Positions 26,630-36,225 of a stretch of DNA of 64,000 nucleotides are shown piece after piece. The DNA comes from Candidatus Fluviicola riflensis. Lineage in GTDB: Bacteria > Bacteroidota > Bacteroidia > Flavobacteriales_D > Crocinitomicaceae. The notes beneath the pieces are model-generated. The model saw nothing but the letters and a program-made list of their open reading frames with translations, had not been told where the DNA came from and made no database searches. The position numbers were made by a program, and so were the translations under genes. Each line of letters begins with the position of its first letter. Position 1 is the stretch's first letter. The DNA lies in contig CP022585.1 in NCBI GenBank assembly GCA_002243285.1, positions 3,026,641 through 3,090,640 of the forward strand, given 5' to 3'.

Positions 26630-26722
26630 ATTATCAATTATGAATGATTAATTATGAAGAGGGCCATTGGTTCTATTCAGCACTTCCTTGATAATTCATA
26701 ATTTAACCATTCATAATTTAAC
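26630..26722. repeat. AT-rich inverted repeat between pafA and porin genes
   Basis: Facing blocks (26630-26658 and 26689-26721) built from AATTATGAATGATTAATTATG-like sequence. It touches the 3' end of the phosphatase gene and may end its transcript. Confidence 0.65.
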
Positions 26723-26724
26723 AT

Positions 26725-28359
26725 CTATTTCTTAAACAACTCCACCATCGGTTTACCAGTCATAGCATTGGGGCGCTGTACCTGTAACAAATGTACAACT
26801 GTGGCTGCGATGTCTATAATTTCGTAAGACGTAAACACTTCCTGTGCGGGAACGCCACCTCCGTAAAACAGCACCGGAACGTGCGTGTCGTAGTTAAATG
26901 CCGATCCGTGGCTGGTTCCTTTTCGTGCCCGTTCACTATCGACTGATTTTGGCAAATAGCCCGGCTGAAGCAGGTAAATCACTTCTCCGCTTCGTTCGGC
27001 GTCGTAACCTCTTCTCACCATTTCGATCCAGTTATCGCCCATCATACCGGATTGCAATTGCGTTTGGGTGTAAACTGTTTTTACGCCATCCCACAAACGA
27101 ATTTGTTCCTGAATGAACGTCAGAAATTGCGGTTTCAATTCACTGGAAACATATTCCTGTTTCAGGTAAACGTTGTTGTTCTCAATGCGGTCGATGATGT
27201 CAGTTTGAAACTCGGCAATGGACGCTTTGCGCAAATCGGCCAGCAACGTGTCTTCGAACACATAACCGCCCGGCAATTGGTGATCGGTTAAGTATTGCGG
27301 CACCGGAACCACCGCGTGATCTGCCGTGAGGAAGAATACATAATTTCCTTTTCCGACCTGTTTATCAAGCGCGGCAAGCAAACGCGCAATTTCGAGGTCC
27401 AAACGCAGGTACATGTCTTCTATTTCCAATGAATACGGCCCGAAAGCGTGTCCGGCGATATCCGGTGTGGAAAAACTGATGGTTAGCATATCTACCTGGT
27501 CGTCTTTGCCCAATTGTTCGCTTTGTATGGATTGAATCGCGAAATCAGCTAAATAGGTATTGGCGAAAGGCATCGCGGTAAACAATTCCAGTTGATCTTC
27601 GACAGGTTGCTGCGTAAAATTGTACGGAAAAGTCGCTGTTGTTTTTCCGCCGATCAGCTGTTCGTATGGAGAATCATCAAAGCTGCCAAACGTATACGTA
27701 TCTTGCGGTTTCAATAAGTTCCACTCCTGATTCAGGTAATTTTGAATGGGATGCGCCGCATGAAAATCATCTACCCATTTTGGCAGTTGGGTGGTATAAA
27801 ACGAACTGGTGATGAATTTTCCTGTCTGGTAATCGTACCAGTAAGCGCCATTTGGCATGTGTCCGCCCGGTAAAATTGCACTGCGGTCTTTGATGGAAAC
27901 ACTCACTACTTTTCCTTCGGGATAGGTTAATTTCAACTGATCGGTAATGGTGTTTGCACGCAGGAATTGTGGTGAACATTTACCGTAATCACTGATAGTT
28001 CCTACGGAAAACATGGTTGTATCTGAAACGCAGTTGACCATCTTCTCAAACGGACGGTGAAACCAGTCATTGGCAACAATTCCGTGATTGGCCGGTGTGG
28101 TTCCTGTATAAATGGAAGCATGTCCCGGGCCAGTATAAGTGGGAACATAATTGTAGGTGACATTTCTGAAATGCGTTCCTTTCGTCATGAGTTTGTTGAA
28201 CCCGTTTTTCCCGAATTGTTCGTTGAAGCGGAACAAGTAATCGTAACACATTTGGTCAATCACGACGCCAACTACCAACTTGGGTTGCTGTTGTTGCTGG
28301 GCGATTCCGTTGAAAACCGAAAAAAGGCTGAAAAACAGCAGGGTTGCGAGCAATTTCAT
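26725..28359 (-). CDS. pafA: PafA-type alkaline phosphatase
   Basis: 544 residues from the ATG that opens a signal peptide (MKLLATLLFFSLFSVFNGIAQ); the longer frame upstream has no signal and is discarded. The protein is a periplasmic or exported phosphate monoesterase of the alkaline phosphatase superfamily. Metal and active-site residues of PafA are in place: Asp35 (VVIDQM), nucleophile Thr76 (PTYTGPGH), Asn97 (ANDWFH), Lys157/Arg159 (SIKDRSAI), the FSTPDIAGHAFGP and LTADHAV metal motifs, and the late His in NYDTHVPVLFYG. The Lys-x-Arg pair points to monoester rather than diester preference. A -7 element lies 24 bp upstream. Confidence 0.93.
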   Translation of the reverse strand: MKLLATLLFFSLFSVFNGIAQQQQQPKLVVGVVIDQMCYDYLFRFNEQFGKNGFNKLMTKGTHFRNVTYNYVPTYTGPGHASIYTGTTPANHGIVANDWFHRPFEKMVNCVSDTTMFSVGTISDYGKCSPQFLRANTITDQLKLTYPEGKVVSVSIKDRSAILPGGHMPNGAYWYDYQTGKFITSSFYTTQLPKWVDDFHAAHPIQNYLNQEWNLLKPQDTYTFGSFDDSPYEQLIGGKTTATFPYNFTQQPVEDQLELFTAMPFANTYLADFAIQSIQSEQLGKDDQVDMLTISFSTPDIAGHAFGPYSLEIEDMYLRLDLEIARLLAALDKQVGKGNYVFFLTADHAVVPVPQYLTDHQLPGGYVFEDTLLADLRKASIAEFQTDIIDRIENNNVYLKQEYVSSELKPQFLTFIQEQIRLWDGVKTVYTQTQLQSGMMGDNWIEMVRRGYDAERSGEVIYLLQPGYLPKSVDSERARKGTSHGSAFNYDTHVPVLFYGGGVPAQEVFTSYEIIDIAATVVHLLQVQRPNAMTGKPMVELFKK

Positions 28360-28382
28360 GAGATGCGTTTGAAGATGTGCAA

Positions 28383-28390
28383 CAAAACTA
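28383..28390 (-). promoter_or_regulatory. Candidate -7 promoter element for pafA
   Basis: Minus-strand TAGTTTTG fits TAnnTTTG, 24 bp before the ATG. No good -33 element is visible. Confidence 0.4.
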
Positions 28391-28439
28391 ATGGTTGATC
28401 GGGATAAATAGCGAAATTTGCAGTGAAATTTTAGTGAAC

Positions 28440-29030
28440 ATGCTTGGATTAAAGTTGCCAACCGACCCGCGCTGGGTGAATATCGTAGAGAAAAACATTC
28501 AGGAGATTCTGATCGATCACGCCTATTGTGAGCAAAAAGCCGCCACAAATGCAATTACAATTATCGTGAAATTTCCTGAGTACCCGGATGTGGTGCAGGC
28601 GATGATCGAATTGTGTCGCGAAGAAATGGAACATTTCGGAATGGTACACACCAAGCTGATCGAACGCGGTTATGAACTGGGTGTTGAACGAAAAGATGCT
28701 TACGTAAATGATCTGCTGGAATACCTGAAACAAACTTATCCCGGCGATTCACGCATTAGTTTCTTTGTAAACCGCATGTTGTTTTCAGCCATGATCGAAG
28801 CCCGAAGCTGCGAACGTTTCCGCTTGTTATCAGAAGAGATCAACGATGAAGACCTGCGCGTTTTTTACCGCAGTCTGATGGAAAGCGAAGCACGTCATTA
28901 TACCGGTTTTCTTCAGTTTGCCCGGAAATATGGCGAAGGAATCGATGTGGAAGCGCGCTGGCAGGATTTTCTAGCGTTTGAAGCTACATTGATGGGGAAA
29001 TACGGGAAGGAGGAGACGATACACGGATGA
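28440..29030 (+). CDS. miaE: tRNA-(ms2io6A37) hydroxylase MiaE
   Basis: 196 residues from ATG 28440 (MLGLKLPTDPRWVNIVEKN), the conserved start; an upstream TTG adds only non-conserved residues. A non-haem di-iron enzyme of the ferritin-like fold that hydroxylates 2-methylthio-N6-isopentenyladenosine at position 37. Iron ligands are expected in EILIDHAYCEQKAA, CREEMEHFGMVH and MIEARSCERF/SEARHYTGF, all of which are seen. The stop codon lies inside a long palindrome shared with the convergent regulator gene. Confidence 0.93.
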   Translation: MLGLKLPTDPRWVNIVEKNIQEILIDHAYCEQKAATNAITIIVKFPEYPDVVQAMIELCREEMEHFGMVHTKLIERGYELGVERKDAYVNDLLEYLKQTYPGDSRISFFVNRMLFSAMIEARSCERFRLLSEEINDEDLRVFYRSLMESEARHYTGFLQFARKYGEGIDVEARWQDFLAFEATLMGKYGKEETIHG

Positions 29031-29089
29031 ATAATTTTTTCCTGTAGGGCTGAGTCGCGACTCGCCCCTACAGGAAAAAATTATTCATC
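29026..29089. repeat. 64-bp near-perfect palindrome with GTGAGTCGCGACTCAC-type core
   Basis: Symmetric around 29057/29058 with only two mismatched pairs. The core resembles that of the 58-bp palindrome at 40934 (TGTAGGGGTGAGTCG), but the outer arms (GATGAATAATTTTTTCC) are different. It holds the stop codon of miaE and the last codons of the LytTR regulator and is likely to end transcription on both strands. Confidence 0.88.
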
Positions 29090-29853
29090 TCCTTCAACAC
29101 CTCATCTTTTTTCTGGCGCGAGATCGGAATGCTGTGGCCTGAAGTCAGCTTGAACGCTCCGCCGTCTTCTTTGACGTATTCCTGAAGGTAATTCATGTTG
29201 ATAATAAACGATTTGTGGGTCCGCAAGAACACACGGTCACCTTCCAGTTTATCAGAAAAGTATTTCAACGGACGCGAAACGAGTACCTGTTTTCCATCGT
29301 TGAGGTTAATGGTGCAGTAGGAACTATCGGCTTCCATAAACACGATTACATCCAACTGAATGAACCGCAACCCCTCCGAAGTAGGAACAGCAAGTTTGCG
29401 CTCGGAATAACCGTAATGTGCCATCCATTGCTGAATATTAGTCGCCTGGTCAGCTGAAGTCATCGACAAAGCATGCCTTACAGCTTCTTCAAATGCATCC
29501 GGATCGATTGGTTTCAGCAAATAATCAAGTGCGTGGTAACGAAATGCCTGAACCGCATAATTATCAAAAGCTGTGGTGAAAATGACACTTGCTTCCAGGT
29601 CTTTGAGATTATCCATTAACTCAAACCCTGATCCGTCACCTAAATTAATATCCAGGAAAACGATATCAGGTTTCACGGTACGCAACAATTTTAGTCCTTC
29701 TTCCTTACTGGCAGCTTCGCCCAAAATGACAATTTGCGGAAAATAACGTTCAAGGTATTTGCTGATAATCCGGCGGGCATCAAACTCGTCATCAATGATC
29801 ACGGCAGTTTTTGCGTTCTGAGTAGAAGTTACATCCTGTTTAATCTGCGTCAT
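29068..29853 (-). CDS. LytTR-family response regulator
   Basis: 261 residues. Receiver domain (about 15-135) with acidic pair Asp21/Asp22 (IIDDEFD), phospho-acceptor Asp68 (VFLDINLG), switch Thr93 (IFTTAFD) and Lys114 (LLKPID). A LytTR DNA-binding domain follows (about 155-258: VIVFMEADSSYCTINL, RTHKSFIINMNYLQEY). It lies 110 bp downstream of the LytS-type kinase gene on the same strand, so the two form a two-component system. The target genes are not indicated. Confidence 0.94.
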   Translation of the reverse strand: MTQIKQDVTSTQNAKTAVIIDDEFDARRIISKYLERYFPQIVILGEAASKEEGLKLLRTVKPDIVFLDINLGDGSGFELMDNLKDLEASVIFTTAFDNYAVQAFRYHALDYLLKPIDPDAFEEAVRHALSMTSADQATNIQQWMAHYGYSERKLAVPTSEGLRFIQLDVIVFMEADSSYCTINLNDGKQVLVSRPLKYFSDKLEGDRVFLRTHKSFIINMNYLQEYVKEDGGAFKLTSGHSIPISRQKKDEVLKEMNNFFL

Positions 29854-29963
29854 AAAGTTTCGTATCCGTTAGCTTTAGCGTGCTTAATTAACCCTTTCTT
29901 TTGCCGAATATTGTCTAAAGTAATAAAGTAGTTCCCCTTTCGTTACAAATTTTGCGCCACGAT

Positions 29964-32882
29964 TCACTCCTGATATTGATGCGAACCTGGCGACAGAACT
30001 ACCGGTATTTTTAATAACACCATAGTACCCAGTGCTTTACCACCCTCTTCCAAATCAACGGTCTCGATACGGAAATGATCACCGTATTTTTGCTGAAAAG
30101 CAGCCAAGCGTTCTTCAGTAATTTTGGTTCCGTAAGATTTGCGGCCGCTTTGCTGTGATTTACGGCTTGCTGCTCTTCCGATTCCGTTGTCCTTCACGAT
30201 ACAGGAAAGCTGCTGATCTTTGATCGATTCGAACACAACAGTGATTTTACCTCCCGAATCGAGCGATTTAAATCCGTGTAATACTGCGTTTTCAACAAAA
30301 GGCTGAATGAGCATCGGAGGCAGACCATACGACATTTCCTGTGACGTGAGCAAGCAGATCAATTCCACTTCAAATTTCTCCTTAAAGCGCATTTGTTCCA
30401 ACTCCAGGTAACTCTTAAGTGTTTCAATTTCACTTTCAATCGAAATGTACGGCTCGCGCGAATTATTCAGTGTTTGACGGATCAGGTGTGCAAATTTCAG
30501 CAGGAACCGTTCTGCTTTTTCATTTTCTTCATAGATCAGGAAGCTTTGAATAGAATTGAGTGAATTGAAGATAAAATGCGGATTCATTTGCGCTCTCAAT
30601 GCTTTGTGTTCCAACTCATTGATGGTTTTCTGCAAAGCATGTTTGCGTTTCACCTGGCTGATCCTCAACCGAAAAGCAATAAGAATCAGAAAAAGCCCCA
30701 ACATCACCATTGTGAGAATAAAGTACCAGGTCGCGTAAAAAGGCTGATCTACGGTAAACCGCGCAATGATTGCAGGCGATGACCAAACACCGTTTTCATT
30801 CCGGTAACTCACTTCCAGCGAGTAATCCCCCCCGTTGGGTTTCGACAACAACAATTCACCGGTAGATGTTGTAAGCCATTTTCCATTCGAATCATAACGG
30901 TAACGGATGTGGCGGTTTGATCCTGTACGGAAATTGGTGGTGCGAAGAATCACTTTAATATATTCGCGATTGGCGCCTATGGTAAGTCGTTTTCTGAACC
31001 GGCTAAACGATTCCTTATCGGTTTCGATTAATTCCAGTTTTAGCTGCCCTTGTAAAATGCCGTTGTTTAAATCATTCTCGGGAGCGGTTGCAATTCCTTT
31101 TTTAGTGGCAATCCAAACCGTTCCGTTGTAAACATATACGCCATTGACTTCATTTGACGGTAAACCATGATCAATAGTCATTTGAGTAATTTCCAACCGG
31201 CCATCGGGATGTTTTTTGATCTTATTCAATCCTTTGTTTGAACAGACCCACAAATTTTGGTCAGCATCAACATAAACCCGGTTCAGGTTGTTATCAACCA
31301 ATCCCATAGATTCGGTCAAGTGCCGGGTGACTTGATAGTTATCCATAAAATAAACACCCTGGCCGCGTGTAGCAACGATTGTTCCCCAATGATCATGGTA
31401 ATCCAGGTCGGTTACCCGTGTTCGGAACAATTCTCTTTCGAGATGTTCAATTGTCAGGGAGCCATCTTTGACTTCAAATAAGCCATGGATATTTCCGACC
31501 AAAATACGGCCCTCCTTATCTTCGGTAATGGTTTCCAGATAACGCTGGACATACTTTCCTTTGTCATCCGCAAAGTTGTAAATGAATTCTATTTTTCCAT
31601 TATCATGGATACGTCCTATGCTTGTTTTAACGAATAAAAACGAATGCGGAGAATCGATATAGTAATCTTTGAACCAGGTCGTTCTGTACTTTTTTTTACC
31701 TTCTATTGGAACCACCTCATCCAGACCATGCGAAATGTATAGTTTGTCGCCAAGAAACACAGAACGCCTGCAATAGGTAAGCATGTCGGTCACGGTCCAG
31801 TTGCCATTCAGTTCCAGGTAAGCATTTGCATATCCGAGAATTACGTCGGATTTATACCCGTTCACGTCCACGCAGTTTAGCATGTGAGGACTTTGTTTTC
31901 CATCGTGATACATTCCAACGGCCAGGCCCGGAGCATAAAACACACCGTCTTCAAGCGTGGTAAACCAATAACCGCCTTCGGTATCGCGGGTGACAGATGT
32001 TACGGAATATCCTTCTAAAAAAGTTTCGGTGCCGAAACGCTTATTCCCAAAATAACGAACCGGTTTTCGCTTAACACCGTCAATAGTTCCAAACCACATG
32101 TAATCTTCATCACCACCAAAAAAAATAAGGCTCTTGAAACTTTCGCGGAGTTTGCTATTATAAGCGGATATCACTTCGGAGTTCCATTGAATAAAAACAT
32201 CCGTTTCATTGGTGAACAATGAAAAGTGATCGGAAGACCCAAAATTGCCCAGATAGGTTTTCTTTTTCCCGTCTATTAAATAAGCCTGCGGATAATCCTT
32301 ATCAGACGCCGAACCCTTGAATCCCCACTGATCACCGATCTTGATAATCTGATGTCCTTTTCCCTGGTTTTGATTAAGGTAATTTGGAAAAGTAACCTTG
32401 CCATTGGCTGAAATCTGGATCATTTCCATTTGTTGAGCACTGTAAAACAGGTTTCCTTTACGGTCAACTATCAATGATTTATAAGTGGTAACCCTATTTT
32501 GCAAATACCTGCGAATGTGATCATTATACTTGTATGAAACAATACGCTTCCCGTTCCAATACGAAAGCAATCCATTGTAAGTAATAAACCACACCTTTCC
32601 GCTTGGGTCCTCGTAAATCTTAAAAACCACATCATCAGACAGTCCATCTTTTTTGGTGAACACCTTGAACCGGTAACCATCGTAACGCACAACTCCACGA
32701 TCAGTACAGATCCAGATGTAGCCTTCCCGATCTTGCTGTACAAAATAGGTTTCCGAACTCGGGAATCCTTCTTCAATTGAAAAATGACGAAAATTAGGCC
32801 TGAACTTTCCGGTTTGAACCGCTAATAATGGGAGTGGAAAAAACAGGAGCGCCACAAAAACCTTAAACCAACGGTTGTTCAT
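29964..32882 (-). CDS. Beta-propeller sensor histidine kinase (LytS type)
   Basis: 972 residues from the ATG that opens a signal peptide (MNNRWFKVFVALLFFPLPLLA). The periplasmic part is a two-component regulator propeller (about 30-640; repeats such as DREGYIWICTDRGVVRYDG, ADQNLWVCSNKGLNKI) followed by a Y_Y_Y domain (about 660-720). One membrane segment follows (WYFILTMVMLGLFLILIAF), then a His kinase domain with the phospho-acceptor His in MNPHFIFNSLNSIQ and an ATPase domain (PPMLIQPFVENAVLHG, VKDNGIGR). It phosphorylates the downstream LytTR regulator. Hybrid AraC-type members are common for glycan sensing; this one is of the non-hybrid LytS kind, ligand unknown. Confidence 0.94.
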   Translation of the reverse strand: MNNRWFKVFVALLFFPLPLLAVQTGKFRPNFRHFSIEEGFPSSETYFVQQDREGYIWICTDRGVVRYDGYRFKVFTKKDGLSDDVVFKIYEDPSGKVWFITYNGLLSYWNGKRIVSYKYNDHIRRYLQNRVTTYKSLIVDRKGNLFYSAQQMEMIQISANGKVTFPNYLNQNQGKGHQIIKIGDQWGFKGSASDKDYPQAYLIDGKKKTYLGNFGSSDHFSLFTNETDVFIQWNSEVISAYNSKLRESFKSLIFFGGDEDYMWFGTIDGVKRKPVRYFGNKRFGTETFLEGYSVTSVTRDTEGGYWFTTLEDGVFYAPGLAVGMYHDGKQSPHMLNCVDVNGYKSDVILGYANAYLELNGNWTVTDMLTYCRRSVFLGDKLYISHGLDEVVPIEGKKKYRTTWFKDYYIDSPHSFLFVKTSIGRIHDNGKIEFIYNFADDKGKYVQRYLETITEDKEGRILVGNIHGLFEVKDGSLTIEHLERELFRTRVTDLDYHDHWGTIVATRGQGVYFMDNYQVTRHLTESMGLVDNNLNRVYVDADQNLWVCSNKGLNKIKKHPDGRLEITQMTIDHGLPSNEVNGVYVYNGTVWIATKKGIATAPENDLNNGILQGQLKLELIETDKESFSRFRKRLTIGANREYIKVILRTTNFRTGSNRHIRYRYDSNGKWLTTSTGELLLSKPNGGDYSLEVSYRNENGVWSSPAIIARFTVDQPFYATWYFILTMVMLGLFLILIAFRLRISQVKRKHALQKTINELEHKALRAQMNPHFIFNSLNSIQSFLIYEENEKAERFLLKFAHLIRQTLNNSREPYISIESEIETLKSYLELEQMRFKEKFEVELICLLTSQEMSYGLPPMLIQPFVENAVLHGFKSLDSGGKITVVFESIKDQQLSCIVKDNGIGRAASRKSQQSGRKSYGTKITEERLAAFQQKYGDHFRIETVDLEEGGKALGTMVLLKIPVVLSPGSHQYQE

Positions 32883-33109
32883 AGTAGTGCGGAGTAAAAA
32901 TCCCTCCCGTTGCCGGACCATAAAAAAGCTGATTTTCCGATACATCGGTATAAATGTACAAGGAATGTTGAGAATTCATGGAACAACCCGTAATCCGTTT
33001 TCACGCCACAAATCATTACTTGCTGTATTATAGCGCGTTGAAACGGTTTCCCGGACACCATCATTTTCAAAAAAAACAGTACTTTCGGACTCCCAATCAA
33101 CGGCAAAAC

Positions 33110-34075
33110 ATGTACAAACTGGCTCTTTTCTTTATTTTCTCGGTGCTTTACGGCATTACCAGTTCGTTTGTTGTTTCCAATGACACCACACAAGAACCGT
33201 CCACCATCAAACGACGGGCTTTCAACACCAAACATGTCATTATATTAGTCATTGATGGTCCAAGATGGAGCGAAACTTTCGGAGATACTTCCTGTAGTAA
33301 TGTTCCGCGAATGGGCAAAGAAATGCTCCACGATGGTGTTTTGTTTACCAATTTCAGGAATAATGGCACTACAGAAACCAATTCAGGACATACCGCTATT
33401 GTGACCGGTGTTTACGATAAAGTTTCCAACAACGGCAAAGAAATTCCGAAAAATCCTTCGATGTTCCAGTATTACCTGAAGGCTTCGCAATCTGACCGCA
33501 ACGAAGCGTGGATCGTGAGCAGCAAGGGAAAACTTGAAATTCTGGGCAATTGCAAGGATAAAAAATGGTGGAATACCTACATGCCGTATACCTATTGCGG
33601 TCCGAACGGTAACAGCGCCGAATACGTAGGCGATAAACTCACCTTCGCCCGTGTAAAAGAAGTAATTGATCTGCACACACCTAATCTGATGCTGATCAAC
33701 TTACTGGAAGCCGATGTTCGGGGCCATGAAAATAAGTGGGACGAATACTTGAAAGCGATTAAGAACTGCGATACTTACGCTTACGAATTATGGAATTACA
33801 TCCAGGATAATCCTGAAATGAAAAACAGCACTACCCTATTCATTACTAACGATCATGGTCGGCATTTGGATGGTCGCAGAACCGGATTTGTGAATCATGG
33901 AGACGGTTGCGAGGGTTGTCGCCATATTTCATTGTTGGCTATCGGGCCCGATTTCAAAAAAGATGCTATCGTAAGTAATGAAGGAGAATTGATTGATTTG
34001 AGCAAAACCATTTCTCACCTGCTGGGGTTTGATATGCCTACTACGAAAGGGAGAATCTTAACTGAACTCTTTTAA
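33110..34075 (+). CDS. Alkaline phosphatase superfamily hydrolase (phosphodiesterase/sulfatase-like)
   Basis: 321 residues from the ATG that starts a signal peptide (MYKLALFFIFSVLYGITSSF). Superfamily metal motifs are present: VIDGPRWSET (Asp), a Thr/Ser in TTETNSGHTAIVTGVYD as candidate nucleophile, LEADVRGHENKWDEY (Asp, His), FITNDHGRH (Asp-His), and the late FVNHGDGCEGC His. It is smaller than PafA and lacks its Lys-x-Arg pair, so it should not be taken as a monoesterase. It may act on diesters or sulfate esters in the periplasm. A long gene-free repeat region follows. Confidence 0.83.
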   Translation: MYKLALFFIFSVLYGITSSFVVSNDTTQEPSTIKRRAFNTKHVIILVIDGPRWSETFGDTSCSNVPRMGKEMLHDGVLFTNFRNNGTTETNSGHTAIVTGVYDKVSNNGKEIPKNPSMFQYYLKASQSDRNEAWIVSSKGKLEILGNCKDKKWWNTYMPYTYCGPNGNSAEYVGDKLTFARVKEVIDLHTPNLMLINLLEADVRGHENKWDEYLKAIKNCDTYAYELWNYIQDNPEMKNSTTLFITNDHGRHLDGRRTGFVNHGDGCEGCRHISLLAIGPDFKKDAIVSNEGELIDLSKTISHLLGFDMPTTKGRILTELF

Positions 34076-34370
34076 AAAATGTTGAATTTTGAATGCTTAA
34101 TGTTGAATGGAGGCTTATCTCTTCATTAAAACTTTCCATTCAACTTTGACGGAGTAATGGTGATCAAAATTACATCTTCAGCCAATTCAACATTAAAAAT
34201 TAAGCATTCAACATTCATGAAACTCTTTTCCGGAACCCACTTCATAATTAATCATTCATAATTGATAATTCTTTCAAAAGTCAATCCAATCAAGGTTTCA
34301 GAAACCATTTCCCACCAAATTCAATTCAACATTCAACATTAAGCATTCAAAATTATCCTTCGTAATGAAC
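34076..34370. repeat. Gene-free cluster of TTGAATG-type inverted repeats
   Basis: The 370-bp gap 34076-34445 holds at least four units built on TTGAATGCTTAATGTTGAAT and its complement, plus CTTCATAATTAATCATTCAT-type sequence, in both orientations. The last 75 bases before the next ATG are free of these units and probably hold the promoter. Confidence 0.75.
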
Positions 34371-34445
34371 CTTTTTTGGCTGACTGAGTAATACTGCCGA
34401 ACTTTCAGAACATTGGTGCACCGGTTCTCTTTAAAAAAACGATTT

Positions 34446-35621
34446 ATGATGAAACCTGGAATAATTCTTTTTTGCCTTTTTCTTGCATTTGCAGGCTTGG
34501 CACAAAAACCCGAAACAGTATATGGAATTGCGAAAGAACGCCGTGAGGAAAGCTGGTATCTGACCCAATTGGAAGGCTGGAAAAAACTGCTCGACGTTGA
34601 CAAAACCAATGGCGAAGCCTGGTACAATTATTACAAAGCCAGCCGCGCGCTGCGGAATATCTCTGAATCGGACGAAACCCGTAAAAAGTACAACGAACTG
34701 TGCGCACAGATTGTCAACGATGCTTATGCCGCGATTCCCAATTCGTTTGAAGCCAATCACCTGAAATGGGCCGAGGGTGGCAACAACGAAAGTTTGTTCA
34801 GCTACCTGAAAAAAGCACATGAAATTGATCCTACGGATATGCGCGCTTATGAAGATCTGGCGACGTATTATGAAACGCAGCACAATAAGGCCGAGTACCA
34901 CAAGTTCGCTGAACTTATGTATAAACACAATACCATGCATGCGTCTATCGTAAACTGGGGATATAACTTACTTGCCGGCGTTGACCAAAATGCAATTCTT
35001 TTTGCCGCAGGTGATAACGACACCTATAGTGCCTGGGTTGCACAGGAAGGACTCAACTTCAGAAAGGATGTGCGTGTAGTGAACCTACATTTAATGATGA
35101 TTGACAGCTACCGTGATCAATTGTTGAAAGAATTGGGCTTCCCGCCATTGGCAATGAGATCGGAAGTAAGTACCAAGCCTGAGAATTACCACGAAAATCG
35201 CATGAAAATTCTGGATCATTTCTTAAAAAACTCCTCCATCCGACCTATCCATATCGCTGTTTCTGCCATGCACTCCCTCACTGACGAAAGCTGGAAAGAA
35301 AAACTTTACCTCACCGGACTTACCTATAAATACTCGGAAGAATCGTTCGATAATATCTCTGTGATTGTTCGCAACTACGAAAAACGCTACCTCACTGATC
35401 ACATGAAACACTATTTTTCGTTCGGAATCGGTGAAAAAGTAGCGGATCAGTTAAATGGTTGTTACCTTGTTTCAATGCTGAAGCTTTATGAACATTACAT
35501 TACCAGCGAACAGGAAAGCCGCGCAGCCGAAATCAAACAGTTGTTGTTGGATGTCAGTAAAAAATCGGGACAGGAAAACGACGTCAAGGAATACTTCGAC
35601 AAACTGGAAAAAGCTAAGTAA
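34446..35621 (+). CDS. Secreted TPR-like protein, first gene of a sigma/anti-sigma operon
   Basis: 391 residues from ATG 34446 (a second ATG is the next codon), with a signal peptide (MMKPGIILFCLFLAFAGLAQ). The next 150 residues are helical with TPR character (WKKLLDVDKTNGEAWYNYYKAS; AHEIDPTDMRAYEDLATYY). A central stretch, ILFAAGDNDTYSAWVAQEG with DVRVVNLHLMM after it, resembles the soluble part of Bacteroidota DUF2723 proteins, which carry GDNDTF. No enzymatic residues can be named. The ECF sigma gene begins 3 bp after the stop, so this periplasmic protein may feed a signal to that factor (inference). Confidence 0.75.
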   Translation: MMKPGIILFCLFLAFAGLAQKPETVYGIAKERREESWYLTQLEGWKKLLDVDKTNGEAWYNYYKASRALRNISESDETRKKYNELCAQIVNDAYAAIPNSFEANHLKWAEGGNNESLFSYLKKAHEIDPTDMRAYEDLATYYETQHNKAEYHKFAELMYKHNTMHASIVNWGYNLLAGVDQNAILFAAGDNDTYSAWVAQEGLNFRKDVRVVNLHLMMIDSYRDQLLKELGFPPLAMRSEVSTKPENYHENRMKILDHFLKNSSIRPIHIAVSAMHSLTDESWKEKLYLTGLTYKYSEESFDNISVIVRNYEKRYLTDHMKHYFSFGIGEKVADQLNGCYLVSMLKLYEHYITSEQESRAAEIKQLLLDVSKKSGQENDVKEYFDKLEKAK

Positions 35622-35624
35622 ACG

Positions 35625-36224
35625 TTGGGTATTTTTCATAAGCATATTACCCAATACACCGACGAGGAATTGATGAAGGAAGTCATCCGGAATCATTCCT
35701 CGTTAGCAATTACCGAGCTGCATCGCCGGTATAGTAAAAAACTGCTTGGTTATTTTATCAAAATGCTGCAGCGTGATACCGATACAGCCAACGATTTTGT
35801 GCAGGAACTGTTTCTCCGGATTCTCGAGAAAAAACACCTGTACGATCCGGAGAAAAAATTCTATACCTGGCTGTTTACCATTGCTTCGAACATGTGTAAA
35901 ACGTCGTACCGAAAAAGTCCGGTTGTTCCCCTTTCACAAGATGGTTACGAATTGCAGCAGCATACGGTTGACGGTGACGACCTGGCTGAAAAAAATCATT
36001 TCCAGGAGCTGCTGAAAGAAAGCCTCGAACTCCTGGAGCATCACCACAAAACCGTTTTCGTATTGCGATATATGGAACAATTCAGCCTCAACGAAATAGC
36101 AGATATTACCGAAACATCGCTCGGAACGGTAAAATCGCGGCTGTTTTACGCCACCAAAAAAATGACCGGGCACCTGAAAGCGTTCGACCCGACTTACGAA
36201 TCAACATTTTTTAAATTGAACTGA
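35625..36224 (+). CDS. ECF-type RNA polymerase sigma factor
   Basis: 199 residues from a TTG start three bases after the preceding stop. Region 2 (about 30-100: RRYSKKLLGYFIKML, ANDFVQELFLRILEK, KFYTWLFTIASNMCKTSYRK) and region 4 (about 125-180: FVLRYMEQFSLNEIADITETSLGTVKSRLFYATKKM) are complete. It is expected to direct RNA polymerase to a small regulon and to be held by the membrane protein encoded one base downstream. Confidence 0.93.
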   Translation: MGIFHKHITQYTDEELMKEVIRNHSSLAITELHRRYSKKLLGYFIKMLQRDTDTANDFVQELFLRILEKKHLYDPEKKFYTWLFTIASNMCKTSYRKSPVVPLSQDGYELQQHTVDGDDLAEKNHFQELLKESLELLEHHHKTVFVLRYMEQFSLNEIADITETSLGTVKSRLFYATKKMTGHLKAFDPTYESTFFKLN

Positions 36225-36225
36225 G

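Noticed and set aside
28395..28439. TTG start 15 codons upstream for miaE
   Set aside because: The added residues do not fit the family start; ATG 28440 gives the conserved N-terminus.
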